The notes beneath the pieces were generated by a model, which was not told the DNA's origin, made no database searches, and saw only the letters and a program-made list of their open reading frames with translations. Positions 8,607 to 16,134 of a stretch of 42,967 nt of DNA are shown piece after piece. Both the position numbers and the translations under genes were made by a program. The first letter of the stretch is position 1. Each line of letters opens with the position of its first letter. The stretch comes from Myxococcales bacterium (GTDB lineage Bacteria > Myxococcota_A > Polyangia > Polyangiales > Polyangiaceae), in contig CANJCO010000043.1 in the NCBI GenBank assembly GCA_947473045.1, positions 1 through 42,967 on the forward strand. Reading direction: 5' to 3'.

Positions 8607-9753
8607 CTATTGGGCGTCGTCGGCCTCGACCGCGCCGCCCTTCTTGAGCGTGCCGCCGGCCGCCTGAAGCAGGTAGTCCTCGATGAACGGATCGATGTCG
8701 CCGTCGAGGACGCCATCGACCGCCCCCGTTTCGTGAGCGGTGCGCGTGTCTTTCACCAGCCGGTACGGCGCGAGCACATAGTTGCGGATCTGACTGCCGA
8801 AGTTGATCGCGCTCTTGGTCGCCTGGAAGGCGTCGTTGGCTGCGTTGCGTCGCTCGAGCTCGAGCTCGTAGAGCTTCATCTTGAGCATCTTCATCGCGTT
8901 GGCGCGGTTTTGATGCTGGCTCCGCTCGGCGCGGCACACGATGTTGAGCCCCGTCGGGATGTGCCTGAGGCGCACCGCGGTCTCGACCTTGTTCACGTTC
9001 TGGCCGCCCTTGCCGCCCGCCCGCATCGTCGTGATCTCGATGTCCTTGTCGTTGACGACGATGTCGATGTCGTCGTCGGTGTCCGGCATGATCTCCACGG
9101 CCGCGAAGGCGGTCTGACGCGTGTGATCGGCGTTGAACGGGCTCATGCGAACGAGGCGGTGGACCCCCATCTCGCCGCGCAGGTAGCCGTAGGCGCTCTC
9201 GCCCTGAACGGTGAATGAGACGGCGTCGATGCCGGCCTCCTCGCCCTCCTGATAGTCCACGATCTCGGTCTTGAAGCCGCGGCGCTCGCACCAGCGCAAG
9301 TACATGCGCAGCAGCATCGCCGCCCAGTCTTTCGCATCGGTGCCGCCCGCGCCCGGGTGAATCGTCACGATCGCGCTGGCGTGATCGGCTGGCCCCGAGA
9401 GCATGCGCTTGAGCTCCATCGACCGCACGCGCCCCGCGACCGCCGGAAGCAGCGCGACGGCCTCATCCATCGTCGCCTCGTCTTCGACCTCGGCGCCCAG
9501 CTCAAACAGCACGCGCACGTCTTCAACGTCGCGTTCGAGCTTCTCAAAAGTTTCGAGCGACTGCTCGAGCGCGGAGCGCTTTCGCGTCACGGTTTGCGCC
9601 TTGCGCGCGTCGTCCCAGAAGCCCTGCACGAGCGTCTGTTCACCGAGCTGATCGATTTGCCGCTTCAGCCTCGGGACGTCAAAGATGCCCCCTTAGCGTC
9701 GTGAGGCGCCTTTGGAGGTCTGCGAGGGAGCTGCGGGCTTCTGAGGGCAACAT
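8607..9753 (-). CDS. prfB: Peptide chain release factor 2 (RF2), programmed +1 frameshift
   Basis: RF2 releases finished proteins at UGA and UAA codons. The class-I motifs are present: SPF (codon recognition) and GGQ inside [11 protein letters not shown] (peptidyl-tRNA hydrolysis). The gene is split between two frames. A 24-codon leader starts at the ATG at 9753 and runs to an in-frame TGA at 9681-9679; skipping one T there continues as [11 protein letters not shown] into the long frame. The GTG at 9629, which begins the uninterrupted frame, is therefore not the real start. The full protein would be 381 residues, slightly longer than typical. The start codon has no strong Shine-Dalgarno. The downstream thioesterase gene follows by eight bases. 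Confidence 0.95.
9678..9693 (-). promoter_or_regulatory. RF2 autoregulatory +1 frameshift site
   Basis: Read on the minus strand: a Shine-Dalgarno-like AGGGGG, three bases (CAT), then CTTTGAC. This is the same layout as the classical prfB site, in which the internal SD pushes the ribosome from CUU to UUU at a slow UGA codon. When RF2 is scarce, termination at UGA is slow, the shift wins and more RF2 is made. The peptide before the site (LRGHL) and after it (DVP) fits the RF2 family on both sides. Confidence 0.95.
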
Positions 9754-9795
9754 GGCGGCGCAATCTGAATGGTTGTGCGCGCCTGCGTCAAGCGG

Positions 9796-10611
9796 TCACG
9801 GCGAAGCCGGAGCGGCGTCGCCTCCGCTCTGCCGCGCAAACCAGAGCGAGAACCAGCCCCCCGTCAGCACATCGAGCGCGCCCGCGCCCTCGATCGCGCG
9901 GAGGTCGGCTTCGATGCGCTCTGCCGATTCGGACGGGGCAGTCGCGGATTCGACGCGCGCCCGCTGCCATTTCGAGAGCGCTTCGAGCGTGTGGTTCGCG
10001 AGGCGAAGTCGCTCGATGAGGCGCTCCGACCGCAGCCGCTCCACCGCCACCTCTTCGTCGGCGAACATCAGGCGATCGAGCTTGAAGAGCGCGCGCGCCT
10101 CGAGCAGCGTTCGATTGCCCGAGTAGAGCCCCGACGACGCGCTGTCGTCGCCCGGGGCCACCGCGTCGTGCGCAGAGCGAAGCACGCGCAAGTGAATTTC
10201 CGGCAGCACTGCGCTCGCTCGCGCACGCGTCGCGACGCTCGCCAAGCGGCCGTCGTCCGCCAACCCCGACCATCTCCACGCAGCAGCGACCGCTTGGCGC
10301 GCGACCGCCGGCGTCACCAGGATGGCCGCCGCAGACGGCATGGGCGAGCGGCGCGGGAGGCTGACCGGCGGGTCAGCCATCGCCGTTGGCGCCGCGGCCG
10401 CGGACTTCGAAGCCATGCGGTCGAGCGGCAACCCGACTGCCGCAAGCACCCCGAAGCCCTGCCCCGACGGCGCCCATGCGACGTAGCCGGTCAGCGAAAA
10501 CCAAAGACCATTTCGCGACTCTGCGTCGCTCAGCGGCGACGCGCGCGCAGCCTTCGCAGCGGCGAGCAAACACACGAGCGAGCAGATGACAGACGACGTG
10601 ATGTGGCGCAT
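9796..10611 (-). CDS. Secreted hypothetical protein
   Basis: 271 residues from the ATG at 10611; an upstream in-frame start at 10647 would add twelve residues ahead of the signal peptide. The first 25 residues (MRHITSS..., then a Leu/Ala core ending ARAS) form a clear Sec signal peptide, with no lipobox. The mature protein is Ala/Arg/Leu-rich, with a long helical stretch near residues 165-245 and a final WFSLWFA segment. I do not recognise a family. It sits between the MFS gene and prfB on the same strand. A copy of the CTGACC-N4-GGTCAG palindrome lies within it and is read as DPPVS. Codon usage resembles its neighbours. Confidence 0.65.
   Translation of the reverse strand: MRHITSSVICSLVCLLAAAKAARASPLSDAESRNGLWFSLTGYVAWAPSGQGFGVLAAVGLPLDRMASKSAAAAPTAMADPPVSLPRRSPMPSAAAILVTPAVARQAVAAAWRWSGLADDGRLASVATRARASAVLPEIHLRVLRSAHDAVAPGDDSASSGLYSGNRTLLEARALFKLDRLMFADEEVAVERLRSERLIERLRLANHTLEALSKWQRARVESATAPSESAERIEADLRAIEGAGALDVLTGGWFSLWFARQSGGDAAPASP
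10359..10378. repeat. Palindrome copy: GGCTGACC-GGCG-GGTCAGCC
   Basis: A perfect 8-bp inverted repeat with a GGCG loop, inside the secreted hypothetical gene. It belongs to a five-copy family in this part of the window. Confidence 0.6.
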
Positions 10612-10684
10612 GGGGCGCGCAATTCCACGCGCCGTGCCAGCGGCCAATCCAGCTGTTTCAGCCTCGTTTCGTCGTGCGTGGCGT

Positions 10685-10704
10685 GGCCCGGACAGCTCCG
10701 GGCC
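10685..10704 (-). terminator. Possible hairpin terminator after the MFS gene
   Basis: GGCCCGGA-CAGC-TCCGGGCC is a perfect 8-bp GC stem with a 4-base loop, 18 bp beyond the MFS stop codon. There is no T-tract after it, so it may be a transcript-end stabiliser or simply a chance GC-rich repeat. Confidence 0.35.
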
Positions 10705-10722
10705 GTCCGGGGGCCAGGCCGA

Positions 10723-12129
10723 TCAGTGCCCCTGTGGCCGGGTCGCCGGGCGCGCGTTCCAAAGCGTGAGCGCCAGGCCAAGGCCGAGTAGCGCGGGCGG
10801 CACCATCGCGATCGGCCAGCTCCGCCAATTGTGCGCATCGTGCGCCGCGGCTCCGTGGGGCAGCACGCGGCCATAGACGAACGCTTGCGTCGCGCTACCA
10901 AGGTAGACAAAGCCGTCGATGATCCCGGTCGCCATGCCCGCTCCGCGCTTGCCGCCGAAGTCAGCCGACGCCGTTCCCGACAGCATGCCGTGCACCCCAA
11001 TGACGCACAGGCTCATGAACACCACCGACCAGCCGAGCGCCGGGCTCCCGAGCACCGCGAGCGCAACGCCGGCGCCCGCGAGCAGGCCCGCGTACAGCAC
11101 AGTGACCACGGGTCCGCGGCGCGAGCCGAACATCGCGTCGGAGATGAACCCGGCGAACACGCCGCCGAGGATGCCGGCCACGCACGTCACAAGGCCCCAG
11201 TTCGAGAACACAAACTCGCTGACGGCGCCGACGTCCTTGGCGTAGCTGCGTCCCCACTTCATCACAGCCTGACGCAGGAACCCCGAGCAGAACTCGATCA
11301 CGACGATCGTCCAGATCACGCGCTGCGAAAACATGCGCTTGGCGAGCGCCCACAGGCCCGGCGTCTCACGTTCGCCTTCATAGCTGGCGTCGCCGGTATC
11401 AAAGTCGGCAAAGCCAGCTTCGCCCGGGCTGTTGCGGATGAGCAGCCAGTCGACCACGAAGAACAACGCGAGCACCCCGGCCGGAACGAAGAACAGCAGC
11501 GGCAGGGAACCAAGCGCCCGATAGAGCGCGGGGATCCAGTCGTAGGCGAAGTAGAGGCCGAGCGAGATGAGGATCCCGAACACGCCGCCGAGAACTCCCC
11601 GCTCACGCGTGTGAAACCACGGGGCGTTGACCTTCACGATCGACACTGCGCCGAAGCTCTGAAAATACATGTTCACGGCCGTCGTGAAAAACAGCCCGTG
11701 CCGAAGCGCGTCACCGCTGACCGAGTTGCGCATCGCGAGGCTGAACAGCACGCCCGTCGCCACGTTGGCGGCAGCAGAACCGCCGGCCGCGAGCAGAATC
11801 GTCGTGCGCCCGCCCCAGCGATCGGTGAGCGGTCCATTGAGCAGAAAAGCGAGGCCGTATACGACCGCGCCGAGTCCGTCGATGTCGCCGAACTGCTGCT
11901 TGCTCAAGAGCCCGAGCCGCTCGAGCTCCGGCTGTACGCCCGACAGGTTGTAGCGACCGAAGTAGAGGAACGCGTAGGTCAGCCCGAGCGGCAGCCAGTT
12001 CATCAGGCGCCGGCGCTTGAACGCCGCCGAATGCCCAAGATCGACCTTCGGCAGCCGAGACAAAACGAAGGCGATGACGCCGAGTAGCAGCAGCAGCGCG
12101 AGGAAGCTCGACGCGGGACCGGATTGCAT
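10723..12129 (-). CDS. MFS transporter, OPA (organophosphate:phosphate antiporter) family
   Basis: 468 residues from the ATG at 12129, chosen because GGAG sits six bases upstream; an ATG at 12141 would add four residues. Twelve hydrophobic segments can be traced. The YFGRYNLSG motif after the first conserved loop, the GPLTDRWGGR loop 2-3 signature and the general layout match the GlpT/UhpT family, which exchanges inorganic phosphate for glycerol-3-phosphate or hexose phosphates. The substrate cannot be fixed from sequence alone. An extra N-terminal hydrophobic segment precedes a KRRR stretch, then the usual family start. It is followed on the same strand by the secreted hypothetical gene. Confidence 0.85.
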   Translation of the reverse strand: MQSGPASSFLALLLLLGVIAFVLSRLPKVDLGHSAAFKRRRLMNWLPLGLTYAFLYFGRYNLSGVQPELERLGLLSKQQFGDIDGLGAVVYGLAFLLNGPLTDRWGGRTTILLAAGGSAAANVATGVLFSLAMRNSVSGDALRHGLFFTTAVNMYFQSFGAVSIVKVNAPWFHTRERGVLGGVFGILISLGLYFAYDWIPALYRALGSLPLLFFVPAGVLALFFVVDWLLIRNSPGEAGFADFDTGDASYEGERETPGLWALAKRMFSQRVIWTIVVIEFCSGFLRQAVMKWGRSYAKDVGAVSEFVFSNWGLVTCVAGILGGVFAGFISDAMFGSRRGPVVTVLYAGLLAGAGVALAVLGSPALGWSVVFMSLCVIGVHGMLSGTASADFGGKRGAGMATGIIDGFVYLGSATQAFVYGRVLPHGAAAHDAHNWRSWPIAMVPPALLGLGLALTLWNARPATRPQGH

Positions 12130-12170
12130 CAGGAACTCCATACAATGGGGCGGAGGCGATGCTCCGCATG

Positions 12171-12188
12171 ACTGACCGGCGGGTCAGT
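12171..12188. repeat. Palindrome copy: ACTGACC-GGCG-GGTCAGT
   Basis: A perfect 7-bp inverted repeat with a GGCG loop. It contains the stop codon (12184-12186) of the IgGFc-like gene and lies just before the MFS gene. A second copy also overlaps a stop codon, at 4309-4326. It could act as a 3'-end hairpin, but there is no T-run. Confidence 0.7.
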
Positions 12189-13875
12189 TTGGCGGCGGCG
12201 GCTCGGGCACCGAAAAGACGCGGAGGTCGAGCCCGCCCGGGTACATGTAGCTGGTCCGCGACCCGTAGCCGTAAACCACGAGGCCAAACGGCGAGGTCGC
12301 GTGAATCTCGTGTCCCTCCGAGCCCGGAGGCAGCTGCACGCTCGCCGTGCTGAACGGCTGACCGCCCACGGGCACGTACGCGCTCTGGGGAATCGCCGTT
12401 CCGTCGAGTGTGATGACGTTGCCCGTGGGCGTGATGACGTCGATCCAGTTCTCGGCGTAGGTCTTGGGCGCGATGAACGTGTAGGTCGATCGGTACTGCT
12501 GCAGCGGCACCGCGGGCGACTGGCTCGGGTCGCCGAGGTCGGGCGAGGGCTCTCCGGCGTCCGGATCGGTCGACCAGTTGGCGTACTCACCCTGCAGATA
12601 CTCCACGACGTTAACGCGCCCGTTGGCGACGATCGCGAAACTCTTGTCGACGTCGGGCAAATCGACGACGTCGCCGGTGTTGAGGACGACTCCGTTTCGT
12701 CCGCTGACCGGCGGGTCAAAGGCGACGAGCGTATTGTCGTACAGCCCCATGATGCGCACCCAAATGTGCTCGGCGTGGGGCGTGTGCGGCAGCGCGACGA
12801 TGAACTGACTGCCGAGTGTCTGCACAGGGAACATGCTCGACTCAAGGTGGTCGCACGCACGCTTGCCCTGAGGAATGAAGGTGCAGCCATGGCCGCCGAA
12901 CGCGAGCACCGGCTGGTCGGCCTTCACGATCGATCCGGAGAGGTCCGAGTTGTAGACGGGCTTGCGCACGTCGCCGACCACCGAAAACATCTCGAGCACG
13001 TCGCCCGAGTCGAGCGTGTACGTGTAGCTGTCTCCGCGGACCATCGTCGCGGGACCGTTGTTCGGCACGCCCTGCACGTTCCCCGCCGGAAACACGGTCA
13101 CGTGCGTGTTGTCGACCGTCGCCGTGATGGCCATAAACCCCGGCGTGGCGCCGAACGAAGGCCAGCCCACCACGCCGTAGTCTCCCGTCGCGACGTTCGC
13201 GGGCAAGAGCAGCGACGCGTCGTTGGAGTACGAAAAGCAGTGGTCGCCGGCACCGCCGTCGCCAAATCCCGGACAACCCGCTCCGGCGTCGATTTCATAT
13301 TCGAGCGCGTTGAACTGGTAGACGCTGACCGGGAGGTCAGTCGTGAGGTGGTAGGCGCCCTTCTTCACGATGCGGCTCGGCCCCGGATCTCCGACCACGG
13401 TATTGTCGTCGAACTGCGGGCCCTTCAGCTCCTTCACCCACGGCAGCGGAATCGCCTGCACCGAGTTCGGCGGAACCTGCACCGAGATGGGCTGCGCGAG
13501 CGCGCCTGCGCTAACGCTGACCGTCACTGCGGTTGAATGCGGATTCGACACCGCCACGGCGTAATCGAATTTCTCGTAGACGGGATTAAGCGTCACCGTC
13601 GGCCAGTAGTCGCAGCCGATGTAGCTGTTGCGGTCCTTCGACTCCTTACAAGTCTCGGGGATCGGTGAGACGCTTCCGCCACCCTCGGTGCTCAGCTGGA
13701 CGTCGCCGAAACCCGGGGTCGCCGAGTCGTCACTCTTGCCGGCGTCGAGCGTCGCATCCGATCCGCCCGAATCTACGGTCGCGACGACGGGCTTGTCGCC
13801 GCCGCCGCACGCCCACAGGATCGCGCCCGTCACGCCAAATGCTGCCGCTACGCCGATAATGCCGAGTTTGCGCAT
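12184..13875 (-). CDS. IgGFc-binding-like lipoprotein
   Basis: 563 residues from the ATG at 13875, four bases after the stop codon of the upstream lipoprotein gene; an in-frame start at 13953 would overlap that gene by 74 bp. A signal peptide ends in a lipobox-like GAILWAC, followed by a Gly/Asp/Ser spacer, so it is predicted to be a lipoprotein. The body is the same beta-rich IgGFc-binding-like domain as in the partial gene at 2-1471: NSYIGCDYW, KKGAYHLTTDLPVSVYQFNA, SYSNDASLLLP, and the C-terminal YGYGSRTSYMYPGGLDLR. A Pro-rich end (EPPPPN) closes it. Probably a surface-exposed structural or adhesive protein; the ligand is unknown. Confidence 0.87.
   Translation of the reverse strand: MRKLGIIGVAAAFGVTGAILWACGGGDKPVVATVDSGGSDATLDAGKSDDSATPGFGDVQLSTEGGGSVSPIPETCKESKDRNSYIGCDYWPTVTLNPVYEKFDYAVAVSNPHSTAVTVSVSAGALAQPISVQVPPNSVQAIPLPWVKELKGPQFDDNTVVGDPGPSRIVKKGAYHLTTDLPVSVYQFNALEYEIDAGAGCPGFGDGGAGDHCFSYSNDASLLLPANVATGDYGVVGWPSFGATPGFMAITATVDNTHVTVFPAGNVQGVPNNGPATMVRGDSYTYTLDSGDVLEMFSVVGDVRKPVYNSDLSGSIVKADQPVLAFGGHGCTFIPQGKRACDHLESSMFPVQTLGSQFIVALPHTPHAEHIWVRIMGLYDNTLVAFDPPVSGRNGVVLNTGDVVDLPDVDKSFAIVANGRVNVVEYLQGEYANWSTDPDAGEPSPDLGDPSQSPAVPLQQYRSTYTFIAPKTYAENWIDVITPTGNVITLDGTAIPQSAYVPVGGQPFSTASVQLPPGSEGHEIHATSPFGLVVYGYGSRTSYMYPGGLDLRVFSVPEPPPPN
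12705..12718. repeat. Palindrome copy: TGACC-GGCG-GGTCA
   Basis: A 5-bp stem with a GGCG loop inside the IgGFc-like gene, read on the coding strand as DPPVS, the same peptide as at 10359-10378 in another gene. The outer pair is lost on the right side. Confidence 0.5.
13325..13340. repeat. Palindrome copy: CTGACC-GGGA-GGTCAG
   Basis: A perfect 6-bp inverted repeat with a GGGA loop inside the IgGFc-like gene, read as DLPVS. It is the least certain member, since the loop differs. Confidence 0.5.
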
Positions 13876-13879
13876 GCTC

Positions 13880-15226
13880 TTACCTACCCGTGACAGGGCT
13901 GCCGATGGAGGCCGAGCCCCAGCGGAAGTTGTCAATGTTGACCGCCGAGTCAAGAATGCCGTCTCCTTCGTCGAAGACGATGAAGCTCAGCGTGAAGGTC
14001 TCGCCCGGTTCGATGGGCGCCGAGGTCTTGAGCCAGTTGGTGGCGCCGCTGCCCTTGTTGAGGTTTCCGACCGTGAGGCTCGTCGTGCCGTACTTGATGT
14101 CGTAGCCGGTGCCCGCGATCGTCGACAGCGGCTGCTGACAAGTGTGGGTGTAGCCGAGTTTGTCGCTCAGCACGACGTCGTTGCAGGCGCTGAAAAACGA
14201 GTTATTGACGTTGATGCGGCCGCCGCCGGGATCGAACGCGATCTGCGTCGGCGCCTGATACTTCTTCGACGTCAGCATGACGAGGAACGTGTCGTTGTAC
14301 CCGCGGCACGCGTACGCCGGGTACTCGGTCGAGAAGAAGTTGAAATCGAACGTGAACGAGCCCGCGTTGATCGGCGCCGTAAGCGTCAGCCGAAGCTCGG
14401 AATAGTCGTGAATGCTGACGTTCGCTTCGTTCTGCCCCTGACCGCACGGGTTCTTGTTTTGCACAGCTGTCAGCGGTGACGGATGCACGAACGTGTTGAG
14501 CAGATCGGTGCCGTCGCCCGGGCGATACCCTGGGGTGTCGGTGAGGTCGTCCGAGATGCCGGTCGACATGAACGCCATGAAGGAGCCCGCGTGGGGAGAA
14601 AAACCGTTGCCCATGTGCTTCGTGATGCGCTTCGAGAGCGACGAGACCGGACCGTACCAAGCAGCCTTGGTGACCACGGTGCACTTGGCGTTGTCGCAGA
14701 TATCTGCGGCGGTTGCGTAGTCGCTCGCGACCGCGCCGTGCCCGGAGACGAGGCTCCCGTCACAGATTCGACGATTGTCGATGACCCCGTCGCAGTCGTT
14801 GTCGATGCCGTCTGTGCCGACCGAGTCTCCCGTCGTGCCGTCAGAGTCGAACGCGCACGGATTGACCAGCGAGTCATGATCGTTGCAGTCACCGGCGCAG
14901 GTCGTAAAGCCGTCGCCGTCGGAGTCGAAACAGTAGCTCGACCCGTCCGGCTTCGCGAAGCCGTCGAACGCGTACGCCGCGTCGGTCCCCGCGGCGGACC
15001 CATCATCGCCAGACCCGCTGTCGGCGCCGAGCGAGCTGTCGACGCCGCCGCTGTCGAACACGAAGAGCGGCGCATCGGCGCCGGCGTCGGGCGAAGAGCC
15101 TCCCGAGCCCGAATCGCCGTCGAACGCTGGATTGGTGCTGTCGCTACACGCCGCCAGCATACCAATCAGCAGCGGCCATCCGAGGTGGGCTGATACGAAC
15201 CGTTCCTTGCTTCTGCGCGTCTTCAT
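13880..15226 (-). CDS. MopE-type repeat and choice-of-anchor-L-like lipoprotein
   Basis: 448 residues; the signal peptide ends with the lipobox GMLAAC, followed by an Asp/Gly/Ser-rich spacer of about 65 residues. Residues about 98-152 form a MopE-type metal-binding repeat (DSDGDGF..CAGDCNDHD ... DGIDNDCDGVIDN), a pattern tied to calcium or copper binding in the family. The rest (about 160-445) matches the myxobacterial choice-of-anchor-L layout, with FNFFSTEYPAY and, near the end, FIVFDEGDGILDSAVNIDNF. The four-base gap to the IgGFc-like gene suggests one transcript, so the pair probably acts together at the cell surface. The exact function is unknown. Confidence 0.85.
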   Translation of the reverse strand: MKTRRSKERFVSAHLGWPLLIGMLAACSDSTNPAFDGDSGSGGSSPDAGADAPLFVFDSGGVDSSLGADSGSGDDGSAAGTDAAYAFDGFAKPDGSSYCFDSDGDGFTTCAGDCNDHDSLVNPCAFDSDGTTGDSVGTDGIDNDCDGVIDNRRICDGSLVSGHGAVASDYATAADICDNAKCTVVTKAAWYGPVSSLSKRITKHMGNGFSPHAGSFMAFMSTGISDDLTDTPGYRPGDGTDLLNTFVHPSPLTAVQNKNPCGQGQNEANVSIHDYSELRLTLTAPINAGSFTFDFNFFSTEYPAYACRGYNDTFLVMLTSKKYQAPTQIAFDPGGGRINVNNSFFSACNDVVLSDKLGYTHTCQQPLSTIAGTGYDIKYGTTSLTVGNLNKGSGATNWLKTSAPIEPGETFTLSFIVFDEGDGILDSAVNIDNFRWGSASIGSPVTGR

Positions 15227-15414
15227 GATCCCTCGAAGCGTATTGGCCAGGTGCGCGGCGAAACGCGCGACGGCAGGCCCGTAAACCGGACCCCTCGGTT
15301 GAAGCTATCAGAGCTGTGCGCGCGGGCCTCCTTCAAAATTGTGCAGCGCCTCAATTGGCCCGGGCTCGCGCCGAAGCCTTGCGCAGCGAGCGCAAACCTG
15401 ACTAGCTGCCGGGC

Positions 15415-16131
15415 GTGGGCAAGGCTCTCGTCACCGCCGTAAACGTCAAAAAGTCGTTCATCCACATGGGTCGCACGCTCGAGGTCCTGCGGGGCATCGA
15501 CGTGTCGATCGATGAAGGCGAAATCGTCGGACTGGTCGGGCAGTCGGGCGCAGGCAAGTCGACGTTTCTGCACTGCCTCGGCACACTCGACGTGCCCACG
15601 AGCGGCTCGCTGAAGATCGCAGGCGAAGAGGTGATGAGCATGAGCGGCGCGCGCCTCGCCGAGCTGCGCAACCGCTCAATCGGGTTCGTGTTCCAGTTTC
15701 ACCACCTGCTGCCTGAATTCAATGCGCTCGAAAACGTGATGATGCCCGGCCTCATCCAGGGCCTTCCGCGCGCCAGGATCGAAGCCCAGGCGCGCGCGCT
15801 TCTCGAAGAAGTGGGGCTCCGCGATCGCGTACTGCACCGGCCCGGCGAGCTGTCTGGCGGAGAGCAGCAGCGCGTCGCGCTGGCGCGATCCCTCGTGCTC
15901 GATCCGAAGCTCATCCTCGCCGATGAACCGACCGGCAACCTCGACTCGGCGACGAGCGATCAGATTCACCAGCTCTTTTTCGACATCAACAAGCAGCGAG
16001 GCACCACGCTGATCGTTGTGACGCATAACCTCGGACTCGCAGCCAGCATGCCCCGGGTCGTCACGCTCAAAGACGGGCGCGTCGAGAAAGACGAAAGACG
16101 CGCGGCAGCGACTCCGCGCGATCCGTCATAG
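15415..16131 (+). CDS. lolD: LolD-type ABC transporter ATP-binding protein
   Basis: 238 residues from a GTG start at 15415. All nucleotide-binding motifs are present: Walker [10 protein letters not shown], the Q-loop at [12 protein letters not shown], the signature LSGGEQQ, Walker [14 protein letters not shown] and the switch His in VVTHN. The [10 protein letters not shown] and TALENV-like (NALENV) wording is that of LolD, the ATPase of the LolCDE machine that releases outer-membrane lipoproteins from the inner membrane; MacB-type ATPases are close relatives. No permease gene (LolC/LolE) adjoins it, so the partner must be encoded elsewhere. It converges on kup with only three bases between stop codons. 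188 bp separate it from the divergent lipoprotein gene. Confidence 0.85.
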   Translation: MGKALVTAVNVKKSFIHMGRTLEVLRGIDVSIDEGEIVGLVGQSGAGKSTFLHCLGTLDVPTSGSLKIAGEEVMSMSGARLAELRNRSIGFVFQFHHLLPEFNALENVMMPGLIQGLPRARIEAQARALLEEVGLRDRVLHRPGELSGGEQQRVALARSLVLDPKLILADEPTGNLDSATSDQIHQLFFDINKQRGTTLIVVTHNLGLAASMPRVVTLKDGRVEKDERRAAATPRDPS

Positions 16132-16134
16132 TCG

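Noticed and set aside
7180-8667. A 495-aa plus-strand frame overlapping the kinase and thioesterase genes
   Set aside because: Arg/Pro/Ala-rich shadow in another frame of the kinase gene, with no domain; typical of high-GC DNA.
8599-9291. Long N-terminal extension of the thioesterase frame across prfB
   Set aside because: It runs out of frame over a strongly conserved RF2 gene; the hotdog domain starts only at 8598.
9629-9629. GTG at 9629 as the prfB start
   Set aside because: The conserved RF2 N-terminus continues upstream through a classical frameshift site to the ATG at 9753.
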